Shown here in pieces: positions 10,841 to 29,741 of a DNA stretch of 64,000 nucleotides. A program made the position numbers and the translations under genes. The stretch is from the NCBI RefSeq assembly GCF_025698545.1, contig NC_068567.1, forward strand, positions 124,001 to 188,000, read 5' to 3'. Position 1 is the first letter of the stretch, and every line of letters starts with the position of its first letter. Under the pieces are notes generated by a model that was given only the letters and a program-made list of their open reading frames with translations, was not told where the DNA came from and did no database searches. The DNA comes from Gossypium raimondii. Its lineage: Eukaryota; Streptophyta; Magnoliopsida; Malvales; Malvaceae.

Positions 10841-13097
10841 TAATGATTGTTATTAATCAAATAGAATCCCCCCAAGTGAAGCCAATCCTGCAGTGAGTTT
10901 GGAAACGCACCTGCGCAACATTAAAATGCAAAATTTTCATGTATCTGCAACAAAAATCCTTCACTAGTAATCCAAGGCTAAAATGAAATATTATCATAAA
11001 GTAATCGTACATAGTTATCTGAAAATTATTTTAATCCAGCAGAGGCTACCTGCCACAGAAATCCCCCCAAGAAAGAAACCCAAGCTAATTGATAAGATGA
11101 ACAATCAAAGACACTAACATGAAGCAGGATCCTTAAGATTCCCCAATTCCCAAAGCCAAAGACAACCCTTTTCGGTATCCAATAGTGATGTAAAACACAA
11201 AATGAGTGAAGCAAATTTAATGGTGGGAAAGAAAAGGCCTGAATTTTGCAATCAAGGGGCAAAAACCAAAGTTTCAGAGAAGGACTAATTAATAATAAAG
11301 ATAATTAAAAAAAAAAAGCGTAAAGGAAACTTACGGACCAAATGCAAAAGCGCTTCCAAACAAACAAAAAAAGGAACGATCTTCAACGATTTCTTTATTT
11401 ATTTAATTTTTCAGTTGATAATGTGAAGAAGAGACAATTGGGTTCCAGAGGAATAAACACAAACTAAAACATATAATAAAATAAAAGGATTTAATAATAT
11501 TTGTGAGCACGTTGTTTTCCAGTTTCCAGCTGCTGAAACCCCCAGCCAGCCTTACCGATCGCTCCTTGAATCGGTGACGCTGAGGTGAGGGATCACTTTT
11601 GGATTGGAAATTTCACTGCTTTTTTAGTAAATTTAACCTACTATCATTTCACTACCAAATCATATTGGGGAATATTTTTTCACTTAAAGAAAACTCAACT
11701 TCGAAATTAACTATTTCCATTTAGGTACCTAATTAACTTTGAAATTCAACTATTAGTACTTAACTTCAAAAAATTACAAAACGGTCACTGTATTTAAGTT
11801 ACTGTATTTTTAAAATAGCTATTGTATGGTTTTCTTTATTTGCATTGTATGCATCAAGCGAAAGTTTTCATTCATTTTCTTTTTTACAATTTAATTTTTT
11901 TCATGAGACAACTTTAAACGTCACGAATCTACGAATTAAAATACAAACAATCCTCTTCTCTGATCTTTGACACTAATCGTCAAATCGATTTGGATCTAAA
12001 GTAAGTTCTTCTATTTGTTGATAGATACCGATCCACTGTGTCGATCACCAAATCAATACTTAAAGCTCACTAGCCCAATGACTTAAATAAAATCTTTCAA
12101 ATAGTTTAGTAACTTAAATGAAAACTTTCAAGTAATTTAGTGAATATTTGGTAACTTTTTAAAATTAAGTTACCAAAAGGTAAAATAAAATATTTCTTCC
12201 TCTTTTCTCTCTCCTTCCACATTTTCCATTAAAAATTAGTATGAGAGATAAAACAACCAAATAATGACACATGGCATATTACATTCACACTGTGTTGACC
12301 TACAAATAACCAATTTTTAATAGTAACTTTAGATGAATTTTTTAACAGAACTTATCATTCTGGTCTCACTCCCCCTCCCCTCCATTTGAGTATATTAAGT
12401 ATTTTTTATCACAATCTATTATTAGATTTTATAACGAGAGATGTTATTGAATCATAGGAATATACTAACCAAAGAACTTGTTAAATCTTAAGAGATACGA
12501 TATTCAACACCCTCAAGCTAATCAACTCGTATTCATAATTTGTTTAATTGATGAATATATTCCAACATATGAGGTATTATCTAATGGAGATTCATTTGTT
12601 GTAGAAAGTAAGGGTTGGAAATGCAGTTGCAGACAAGGGAGGGGGTAGGGCGTGGGCAAGGGCCTCCCCCTAAAATAGAAAAATAAGTCTTTCTAGGTTT
12701 AATATATACTAAAATTATAGTTTGGCCCTCTAATAAATGTTATAATTTTAATTTAGTCCTTTTGAAAATCATAAAAATATAGACCAATGTAAAATTAAAA
12801 TTGCATTTTAGCTGGAAAAAAAATCGCTTCACCTCAGCTAGTAGATAATGAGATTTAACATGTATTCCATACTCACATGCCATATGAGTCATATTGTATA
12901 AGAATGAGAAATCTGAGAATTGATGCATTCAAGGAAAATGGCTATTATTTGTTGTACAATTCTGAAATGCCAACCATTCCTAGATTATCACATTACAGTC
13001 CTCTATTATATTATGAAAAATTGAAACTGGTTGTATATATTTACATATCATTAACAATGATAATAATACCAATAAGTTCACTTGTTGCCTATCACTG
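10841..13097. other. Intergenic between ZIP and receptor kinase
   Basis: The first ~700 bp should contain the promoter and leader of the ZIP gene (minus strand). About 11755-12180 is a copy of a dispersed foldback-like repeat, listed separately. The remainder up to 13097 holds the 3' UTR of the receptor kinase and AT-rich sequence. An open frame reading plus through 12877-13458 is antisense to the kinase's last exon and not a gene. Confidence 0.5.
11755..12180. repeat. Dispersed foldback-like repeat R3, copy 1
   Basis: Typical phrases are 'taaaatagctattgtatgg', 'gaaagttttcattcatttt', 'tctgatctttgacacta', 'atcaaatcgatttgg' type sequence, 'cgatccactgtg' and 'ttggtaactttttaaaatt'. The same order of phrases recurs at about 56690-57175 and, in part, at about 60345-60640. 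The ends ('aaaacggtcac' and 'ggtaactttttaaa') are roughly inverted relative to each other, suggesting a small non-autonomous DNA element. Confidence 0.6.
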
Positions 13098-20038
<6,941 letters not shown>

Positions 20039-21764
20039 AACCTTTCAACTTCAACTATCATCAAACACTCAAAAGTTATATGTTTACAGAAACACAAAAA
20101 CTAACATACCCAGAAAATAAAAATGAAAAAACTTGACTAACCTCTTACTCTTTTATATTTAGTAGTAGCCTAGGAGGGAAGAAAAGGAAGCAAACGGAAG
20201 TCGTTTTAGGTCGGCGAACAGCAGCTGTATAAAACACCAAATGAAATAATGAATGATGACGGAGACTGGTGTTGACTTTTTCCTCATAAACCCCATTGTT
20301 GTCATAGTTTGCACATCCTCGTTTAAGCATAAAATCATCAAGATAGACACATTTTTTAGTTTAGACATTATCTTATTCAGATATTTCCTTGTTTCTCATT
20401 AATATTATAAAAATGTGGTCGACATTGCCTCCCTCTTACAGCTCCCTACAAACCATTCAAAAAAACATAACATAAAAAAATGATAATATAATTTTTTGCC
20501 CTTAAACTTAGTAATTGTATTCACTTTGATACCATATTTTTTCCGTCAACCGGTAAAAGAATTGAAAGCTGCTCAAAACCAATAAATATTATAGGCTAGA
20601 ACAAAGCCACTAGTTGAATAGGTTGAACCGATCAAATCAATTGAATCAAGAATTAATAGTCTGATTGGTTCAACCACAGATCTGGTTATTAAAATACTGT
20701 ATATGACACTCTAAAATTGTAGCAGGTCATCACCTTAAAATTTATATATCTTTTAATTTTAAAGTAATGATCTAACATAATCTCGAAGTGTCACGTTATC
20801 AAACTTTTTATATTTTTCAATTCTAGGGACCAAAACCAATTTACTTACTAATTTCAGATACCAAAACACAAAATTTAAAAACTAAGGTCAAGTCAAAAGC
20901 ATTGAATTGACTTGAAGGTTAAGGTTTAAGGATGTATGGCCGTACCATTACCGTGATTGGATAGTTTTTATTTTTACTTTTTATAATAAGGTGATGAATT
21001 AAATTAAAGAAATACAAACCTTAAATTAAAATCTCAAGAAACCAATGAGTCGATAAATACGAGAGTATTGCTGTTCAAGGTTGAACTTAAAATTTATATT
21101 CATTAAAAGTTTGAATAACATTTTTATTAATCATTTATTGAGATTTTGATTATTTTTCAAGCAATTCACCACCTTATAATAGTCAATTTATAAAAACAAT
21201 AACAGGGATATGTTACGTGTTGGAAAATTTTCAAGCTTTTTATTATTATTATTATTATTCAATTTGAAAATGGTAAATCATCTCAATTAGTTTAATCCTA
21301 CTGATGTGAATAGCTATTATTTTTATTATTTTATATTAAAATGACAGAATAATTAAATAATAATACGCTAATTTATAAAAAATGAATTTTTAACGATAAA
21401 TTTAAATAATTTATTTAAAATGAATGTACTCTTTTATTTAACATACAAAAATTATGAATATATCCGCCTTTAATATCATCTCCTATGTGATGTAAAAACA
21501 AATAGAGCAACGTATGATCCAAGTAATGAGAGGATAGGAACAGGGTTGAAATTAATGCAGATTCAACATCATCATTTCATATCTGATCACCTCATGCCTG
21601 AGATATAGGAGAAGGGGGCGGCTGTGGGGAGCCAACCCCCTCAAAATTTGCTCTTTAATAAGGTGAAAGTACATGACATGGGAGCTGTGGAACCACCCTC
21701 AGCAGTTATGCGTTGGGAGATGGCAAATGGGATCATTTCATAAGGAAACATTCACACTAATGGT

Positions 21765-22225
21765 ATAATAATTGATTTGGTCCTCCAATTTTATAAGAAA
21801 AATCATTTTAGCCTTTTATTTAATTTCTTTTGTCTCTTTTAATCTTTGAAGTTGTATTTTTTGTCAAATCATACCAAAATAAATGAAAAAAGTTAACATT
21901 AATTGTTAACCTGAGCTGACATGGCATACACGTAGATTGGCACGTGGATACTACATAGCAATTAATTAATTTTTTAAAATTTAAAATTTATTTAAAAGGT
22001 ATAAAATTTATACAAAAAATATTTATTTAAATATTTTTAATTTTTTAAAAATTAATTAATTGCTAACGTGACATGCACGTGGACTACCATGTCATCAAAG
22101 TTAATAGGCGTTAATTTGTCCATCAATTTTGGAGTCATTTGATAAATAATACAAGTTCAAGGGCTAAAAGAAACGAAAAATTAAATAAAAGACTAAAATA
22201 ATTTTTTTTATAAAATTAGAGTACG
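21765..22225. repeat. Long foldback (palindromic) element
   Basis: The left arm ('attttagccttttatttaat', 'ttcttttgtctcttttaat') is the imperfect inverse of the right arm ('agggctaaaagaaacgaaa', 'aattaaataaaagactaaaa'). The arms continue inward through 'cacgtggatac ... attaattaattttttaaa' against 'tttttaaaaattaattaatt ... cacgtggact', so nearly the whole ~460 bp folds back on itself. It has no coding potential. This is the structure of a MITE or similar foldback transposon; the family was not identified. Confidence 0.7.
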
Positions 22226-22469
22226 TTATATCTAATTGAATTAAAGTTTTTGTTGACTTGCATGCACATTCATTAATTTCCTAATGTCCCAATCCTCTTG
22301 GAAACCCAAAGAAAAGTCTAACGCATGCCTTATCACAGACAATTTATTCCATATCATGAAAGAAAAACACGACACATAATGATGGAAACCACAACCAAAT
22401 TTGTATGCCCCTTATCACAAATTCATCTCCATGTCTCCTTAGAGTTCACATCATATGATTTATTTTGAT

Positions 22470-22770
22470 AGAAGTATTATCAATCTTTTTTAAAAAGTTA
22501 ATCATTATATATTAGATCAAAAAGTAAATTTATTTTTTCTGTTAAAAATTTTATCTATTTGTACTGTTAAAAACCGACATATTGATGGAATAATTAGATA
22601 GTGACACATGACATGCCACATGACATGCCACATATACCTCAAGCTGAGGTATAGTGACCAATTTTTAACAATAGAAATTGATGAATTTTTTAATAAAATG
22701 ATCATTTTACTCTTTAATCTAATATACAGTGACTAATTTATCAAACAGTTCTTCAAAATCCTAGACAAAA
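22470..22770. mobile_element. Foldback MITE (M1), eroded copy
   Basis: Internal part of the M1 family: 'tatattagatcaaaaagtaa', 'tgttaaaaattttatctatt', 'gtgacacatgacatgccaca', and 'aatctaatatacagtgacta' occur in the family order. The outer inverted ends are weak or absent. Confidence 0.6.
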
Positions 22771-24002
22771 ATAATAATAAGCAAGCTTTCACAAACAAGG
22801 CAAATATTGTAACTATATATGGTAAATTTGAGTTAGAGCTGGCGGATGGCCCGGCCCGAAAAGTGAGAGGATTTGGGTGAAAATATAGACCTAAAAAATG
22901 GGCTTTGAAAACGGGACGGGCCTCAGATAAGACTTTTTTGGCCTCATAATAGATTAGTTAGCTTGAGATTTATTTCATTAAAAATCTATGATTTTTATAA
23001 TTTTTATAAAATTTTTTTATAGTTTCAGAATAAATCTAGATAAATGGTTGCCTAGATTCAAATGAACCTAGACAACATTTGTCCACGTTCATTCCAAACT
23101 TCAATTTTTAAAATATTTTTTATTTTCTTATTGTTTTGAAAATTTTATTTTGTTGATGTGGCAATGCCATGTTAGAGATTGGTGCTGATGTGGCGACCCT
23201 ATGATTCAATTCAATTAACTATTAACATCAATTTAAGGGTTGATTTGGTCAATTTTATAAATTCAAGAGCTCAATTGGGTGCAAAAAGTTGAGACGAGTT
23301 TAGTTTATTTTTAGATAAGCTACATTAATAATAGTTCAACTATGTTTTTAATATAAATATATATTCTTCACGCAGTATTGATAAAGCAAAACTCTCAATT
23401 TTAATATAAATATATTTTCTTGAATTATCTCCAATAATTATCCAAAAAAGTAGAATTAATCTTCTTAAACTTAGCCCATAAATCTGCCAAAATAAATACA
23501 AAGTATAAGCACAAACCTTATCCACAAAGTTAAGTCGATCTTACTTCTTCAAATCACTTCCTAAAATTCATTCACTTATGAAAACATCGCATTAATTTTT
23601 ACCTTTCGATGATTTAAATAAATAAAAAATTTGTAATTTTAGCTCCTCTTAAAAATTAATTTATATTATATAAATTCTTTTAGAGTAAAATTTTGAACTT
23701 CCACCCTTTCAAAATTTTAAAATTTCAACTCAGGCCCTCTAAATAAAAGTAATTATATTGTATTTGATTTTTTTTTTATCATTTTACACAACACGAAGCA
23801 CGAAAATAGGAAAGGAAATGCAGCAGTCAATACTTTAGCTAAAATTGGAAATGGGGTGCCTGACTTTCCGTAAAGCATTAATTAATCAAATTGTGTACTA
23901 TTTTATGAATCATTAGTGTAAATTACTCCTTGCTTAAATAAAAATGCACATATAACTTTAGATATTAACATAAACTCCTATCACAAATTATTATAAATAT
24001 GA

Positions 24003-24185
24003 CCTATTGAGTCTTAGCTCGATTGACATGGATATTGTTCCCAATGTGGAAGGATGTAGGTTTGAGTGCGCTGAAGTGCATTATTGTACTATTTATGGGT
24101 TAAAGAGAGGCTTTGGGTAGTTCTAAATATTGGGTCAAAAAGAATAGATCTGATCAGAACCTATAATCAGATTGTTCAAAAAAAA
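24003..24185 (+). mobile_element. tRNA-derived SINE, copy 1 (full length)
   Basis: About 183 bp. The head contains an A-box-like 'tcttagctcgattgacatgg' and a B-box-like 'ggtttgagtgc', the two internal RNA polymerase III promoter elements. The body shows 'tatttatgggttaaagagag', 'tagttctaaatattgggtc' and 'atcagaacctataatcagat', and ends in an A-run after 'ttgttc'. Five further copies lie in the window. It does not fold as a tRNA gene. Confidence 0.8.
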
Positions 24186-24855
24186 TATTATAAACATGGC
24201 TAAGAAACAAACAAGTAATAATAATTGAAGGGTGAGGAGGAATAAAAATAAAAAAGGTTAAAATATAGTATTAGTTCATGTACTTTATAGAATTTAAAAT
24301 TTAATCCTTGTACTATAAAAGTTAAAAGTTCAATCATCTTACTTTTTAATTTAAAATTTTAGTCCAATCATTATCGTCGTTAGTAATTCCTATTAAAATT
24401 TCAATTTAACATGAGGGCAACTTAATCAACATGCTAAATTGATCATTTTAACAAAAAAAACTTACTATTTTAATGATTGGACTGAAATTTTTATGTCCAA
24501 ACAATTGGAAGACTTAATTTTAATTTTTTTAAATATAGAGACTAAATCTCAAATTTTGTAAAAGTAAAGAGACTAATTGCATATTTTAACCTAAAAATAA
24601 AAATAATTGCAAAGTATATGATAGTGAGTTAATTATTGGGTGCTTATTGAGTTCCGTGCCAATTGATGTTGTGTGCCTGTCGTGCCCATTACCTTTTTCT
24701 TTTCAGCTTTAGATTCATGGCTTTTCTTTTATTTATCAAATTACCTTTGAAATTCCTTCCAAATTCCAAGGTGGTCCACTCCACATTCACTTTTTTTCAT
24801 TTTCTTTGACTAATAGGAAAACATTTAATCTTAATTTATATTATGGAATTAGGTA

Positions 24856-25172
24856 GGTAAAAATACCATAAAGGTCATTATATTAGTAGTTCGATTACAT
24901 TTTGTCTCTTCTATTTTAAAAACTGAACAAATTTATCCTTGTATATTAGATTAAAGGACAAACTGATCCTGTTATAAATCTCATCCATTTATACTGTTAA
25001 AAATTGGTCCCTATACGTTAGCATGAGTTACATGTGGCACACTACGAGTAATTATATGATTATTCCTCCAGCTATATGTTTGCTTTTAACAATATAAATG
25101 TATGAATTTTTTAATAGAAATGATCAATTTACTCTTTAATCTTACATATAGGGATTAATTCTACTTTTTTTG
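24856..25172. mobile_element. Foldback MITE (M1), right-truncated
   Basis: Starts with the family's left terminus 'ggtaaaaataccataaagg' and continues through 'tattagattaaaggacaaac', 'taaatctcatccatttatac' and 'aatagaaatgatcaatttac'. It stops at about 25172, without the inverted right terminus. Confidence 0.7.
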
Positions 25173-26169
25173 GTTGCATGCAGTTAAATTGTTGGTGGAA
25201 AATAACTTGACAATTTTAAAATTGATATAATATCAACTTTAACTCTCAACATTTTTACATTATGTCAATTTAGTATTGATTTTAAAAAATTAACCTTCAA
25301 AATTTACACGGTATGTAATTTGGTCTTTTTATTAAATTTAGTTGATAAATTTGTTTTGTAGCTTTTAGATAAATATGTTACAAAGAAAAATAAAACTAAA
25401 AAAGATTAAATTACACTGCGTAAATGTTGATGGTCAAATTTTAGAATCAAAACTAAATTAACATAATATATAAATGTTAAGAGTTAAAATTACTATTATG
25501 TCAAATATAAAAGTTGACAAGTCATTTTTCTGGAGACTAAGAAAAGGTAAAATAAAATATCTGAATAACTATTTTGTAATTTTTTGTAGAATCACAAAAA
25601 AAAAAAATTATCAAAATTAAGTGAGTAATAGTTGCTTTAAAAAAAAGGGAAAACGGAAGGAAAAGGAAAGTAACGTATGGAGTGGGAGCGGGTTAGTGAT
25701 GGGGCTCATAAAGGGGATAACGTAAGCAGTATAAACATGGAAACTTATAATTTGTTGCGACTTTTAAGAAATGGCGTGAGTGTCCCTGCCTCTTTTCCTC
25801 CCTTTTCTATTACCACACAAGACAATACAACTACTGTTGCCATGGTTGTTGCACTCAGTCTGAGAACATTTGTTTATTTTTGTATTGTTGCCAAAAGGTG
25901 AGAAAAGTGAACAGCCTGTGTTTTTGTCAGGCTCATTCTCACAGCTTCTAAAAGAAAAACCTTGGATTTTGCAAATCCACCCTCCATCTCCATTATTATC
26001 ATTATGTATTATCTATCAGGTAGAAGAATACATACATACATACATACATACATACATACAAGGAGTAGAGTAGAATAGGTAATTGATTGGTTTCCTTTTC
26101 CCCTCCATACCACCCTGCGAATGCATCTGCTTGGGACCTGAAAGCCAAGAAATTTAAAGCCAAAAAGCA

Positions 26170-28374
26170 ATGGTGTCATTCTCAGACAACACCTCTCTGT
26201 CTTGTCCTAACAATCCTTCCCAAGCTCCCAAGTTTGCCAACACCTTCACCACTAGGTAAATCTCTACTTCCTCTCAAAGTCTTCTTAACACCTTCACATG
26301 ATCATGTTACTTCTTCACTTTAAATCATTACTACATTTGCTTTTGTTAATTATTATGTTTAAGACACAGATCTGTTGTCTTCTCCATAGGTTTTTAATGA
26401 AAGCTGTTGGTGAAAGTTGAAACAAGGGTAGCTCAGTACAACCTACTATGTCATGTTACTGACTTGAATTTGTTGTTTCAGAATCTTTTCAGATGTTGCA
26501 GGGGACATCACCATTACTGTTGATGGAGAATCCTTTCTACTTCATAAGGTAACCCTTTTTTTTGTCTTAACATCAAATTAGCAATTGAATTGAAACTTTT
26601 TTAATTTCTTTTTGTATTCTTAAGTTTCCATTGGTATCTCGAAGTGGAAAGATTCGAAAAATGGTTGCTGATGGAAAAGATTACAATGTTTCAAAACTAG
26701 AATTGGTTAATTTTCCGGGTGGACCACACACATTCGAGCTCGCCATGAAGTTTTGTTACGGCATGAACTTCGAGATCACTGCCGCAAACGCCGCCCTCTT
26801 ACGTTGTGCGGCCGAATATTTGGAAATGAGCGAAGATTACCGTGAAGAAAACCTTATTGCCCGAACCGAAGTTTACTTGAATGATGTTGTAGTTCAAAGT
26901 CTTGAGAAATGTGTTGAAGTACTCTGTACTTGCGAGAATCTCCCTCCAATAGTTGAGGAATTGGGAATTATAAATACATGTGTGGAAGCTATTGCTATGA
27001 ATGCATGTAAAGAGCAATTAGTGTCCGGTTTATCCACGTTAGATTGCAACGGCGAATCAACGGAACTTAAAACCGGGTGTATGGAATGGTGGATTGAGGA
27101 TCTATCAGTCCTTAGAATTGATTATTATCATAAGGTTATCACTTCCATGGCAAGAATAGGTGTTAGACCAGACAGTATAGTGGAATCATTGATGCATTAT
27201 GCTCAAATATCATTGAAAAGTATCGGAAAATGTCAAATTTGGAACCCGGCAAGACCGAACTCGAACTCCGGTACAACAGAAAATGAGCAAAAGACAATAG
27301 TGGAAGCCCTTGTAAATCTTTTACCAACATTGAAAAGCTCTAATGTTCCATTGAGTTTCCTATTTGGGATGCTTAGGATGGCAATCATGGTAGAAGCAAC
27401 AGTTGCTTGTAGGCTTGAACTTGAGAGGAGAATAGCGTTTAGATTAGAAATGGCTTCACTTGATGATTTGCTTATACCATCTCTCCGAGCCGGAGATTCT
27501 CTTTTCGACATTGATACTGTCCACCGAATACTCGTAAATTTCTTACAGCAAATCGAAGATGAAGAAAATGAAGACAGTGGCGGATACGAGTCGGATGGCC
27601 TTGCTTCTCTAGGCCATGGTTCTTTATTGAAAGTAGGACGGCTTATCGATTCGTATTTAGCTGAAATTGCACCTGATCCTTATCTAAGTCTGCAGAAATT
27701 CATTGCTATGATCGAAACATTACCAGATTACGCTCGGGTTATCGATGATGGTCTTTACAGAGCAATTGATATATACTTAAAGGTAAGTTACTAAGTTTCA
27801 GTTCATAAATACATCAACATATGTATGCACTATACACTATAATCAAATAATGTACTTACAGGCACATCCAATGCTAAGTGATCATGAATGCAAGAAGCTA
27901 TGCAAATTCATAGACTGTCAAAAACTATCTCAAGAAGCTACCAACCATGCAGCACAAAACGAGCGACTCCCAGTACAAATGGCAATTAAGGTGCTATATT
28001 TCGAGCAGCTACGGTTAAAGAATGCCTTGTGCGGGAGCAGTGGCGATGGATTCTTGTCCCAGAAAATAAGCAGCGGTGTCCCGAGTGCCGCTATGTCGCC
28101 TCGAGATAACTACGCCTCGTTAAGAAGAGAAAACCGAGAACTGAAGCTCGAGATATCGAGAATGAGAGTAAGGTTGAGTGAGTTGGAGAAAGAGCAAGTG
28201 GTGATGAAACGTGGGATGATGGAGAAATCGGGGAATGGGAAGACTTTCTTCACTTCTTTATCGAAAGGGATCGGGAGGATTGGGATATTTAGCGGTCCCG
28301 GCGGAGGAAAACGTCGCAAGCCACGCGGATCAGAAGGGAAAAGCGGAAGGAGTCGAAGGTATTCTGTGTCTTAA
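26170..28374 (+). CDS. NPH3-family BTB/POZ protein
   Basis: Four exons join in frame to 607 aa: 26170-26255, 26482-26548, 26625-27782, 27862-28374. The start at 26170 (MVSFSDNTS) gives a normal family length. The BTB fold covers about residues 30-120 (DITITVDGESFLLHK ... FPLVSRSG), the NPH3 domain about 195-450 with the signature LPDYARVIDDGLYRA, and the C-terminus carries a predicted coiled coil (LRRENRELKLEISRMR) and a basic Ser/Arg tail. NPH3-type proteins serve as substrate adaptors of CUL3 E3 ligases at the plasma membrane, classically in phototropin and auxin signalling. Closest remembered relatives are At3g08570 and At3g08660, consistent with the local synteny. The specific partner is unknown. 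Confidence 0.93.
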
Positions 28375-28768
28375 AACATTTGCTTTGCTTGTATTTAATA
28401 GTAGGAAAGTAGTAGGACGTGAAGAAGCTTCTCATTTCTGACTGTATGTATGTATGTATCTATTTATTTAGATTTAACTACAAAATTGACCTCAAATTAT
28501 ATATATATATTATTTAGGTACCTTTGTTTTATCCGAAAAGTATACGACTTATTATTATTATTATTATTATAGAAGCAGCTAAAGTTTACTGAGAACCAAC
28601 ATATTTCAAATTTATTTATTTTTAATAGGACTGATTTATAAAATTAAACATCATATATTAATAATTTATATTTTCAAAGCCATAAAGGCAGAAATTAAAA
28701 GGTGATTGACCAGGCAAAATCTTACCATATAATTTATTTTTTATTATATATAAAGTATGGAAAATTGG
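28375..28768. other. Convergent 3' intergenic region (NPH3 / V-ATPase E)
   Basis: Short AT-rich spacer holding the 3' UTRs of the two convergent genes. It includes small tandem runs (GTAT near 28443-28458, TA at 28498-28510, ATT at 28549-28570). No other feature was seen. Confidence 0.5.
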
Positions 28769-29741
28769 TCATCCACCCAATTGTCCCACCAATCGCCTTC
28801 GGATCTGCAAGGATACATAAATGAAAAAAAATCTAATTAATATACATGTAAATATATCTCTCGTTTAAAAGAGGAGTAATTATATATATATATATATACC
28901 TCAGGTAATTTCTGCTTGAAAGCAACTTCTAGGCGTGCATCTAAAGTATTTTCCAAAACAATCTTCCCGTCTTCCGAAGCCAACACAACTCCGCCCGAGC
29001 TATCATTGTTCAACACAACACGTACCATAAAGATAAGCCAAGGCAATGCAAATTATATATATACATACTTCAATCAACATATGATTTAGCAGATACCAGT
29101 AAGGTTGATGGGCAAACTCATCTCCGTTAGCGGGCGGTGGTGGTGGGAGATAAACACTGTCGATAACAATCTTAGGTGGAGGTACATTGAATTTCTCTGC
29201 GTACTCTCGTTTAGCTTCATCGATAATAGTTTCCACCAGCTTACGATCCACCTCTCGGCACCTCAACAACACCGACGGTTCCCTCAGCCGAACCAGACTC
29301 TGCACCACCAATGCCTTCACCAGGTTTTTATACCCCCTTTTGTCAGTGCCCAAACGCTGCAGCTCTTTCCTCGCGCTTTCTTTTATGGAGTTCACCAACT
29401 CTTCCTGCCCTTGCAGCACTTTTATCCTCGACGCGTTCAGCTGCATTGAGTACTCACTGCACGTATCAATTCATTTCCACGTTTCATCATACATTTCATG
29501 TGCACAAAAACTTTAATCAAGTACACTCATTCACTCACATTTTCTTGCGTATTTCCACCTGCTTTGCCTTGCGCTCGTACTCTTGTTTAATCTTTCTCCT
29601 TTCAGCTTCTACGATTTGCAGCTTTTCAATGTTGAATTCTTCTTCAGCAGATACTGAAATCTCATTGGCTTTCTCCTCAGCTTCTTGGCGGATGAATCTC
29701 ACCATCTGCTGGATTTGCTTCGATACATCCCCGTCGTTCAT
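28769..29741 (-). CDS. VHA-E: V-type H+-ATPase subunit E
   Basis: Four exons on the minus strand give 232 aa: 29539-29741, 29097-29456, 28900-28999, 28769-28804. The small last exon (12 codons) is added from the sequence and completes the conserved end (LPE|IRRRL ... GQLGG). The N-terminal half begins MNDGDVSKQIQQMVRF and is a long charged helix, as expected for the peripheral stalk. The C-terminal half has the family's SVLLRCRE and GGVVLAS motifs. Subunit E pairs with subunit G in the stator linking V1 to V0 and is needed for acidification of vacuole and trans-Golgi compartments. Length is normal for plant VHA-E. The intron-3 donor is followed at once by a TA repeat. Confidence 0.95.

Larger units (their letters stand above)
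20039..26169. other. Intergenic region rich in small repeats
   Basis: The region lies between two divergently transcribed genes and holds no coding sequence that I can support. It contains the receptor kinase promoter side (20039-20400), a large foldback element (about 21765-22225), foldback MITE remnants (about 22470-22770 and 24856-25172), a SINE (24003-24185), an AT-rich block (24250-24595) and, at the right end, the NPH3 promoter and leader with a CATA microsatellite at about 26030-26060. Confidence 0.55.
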
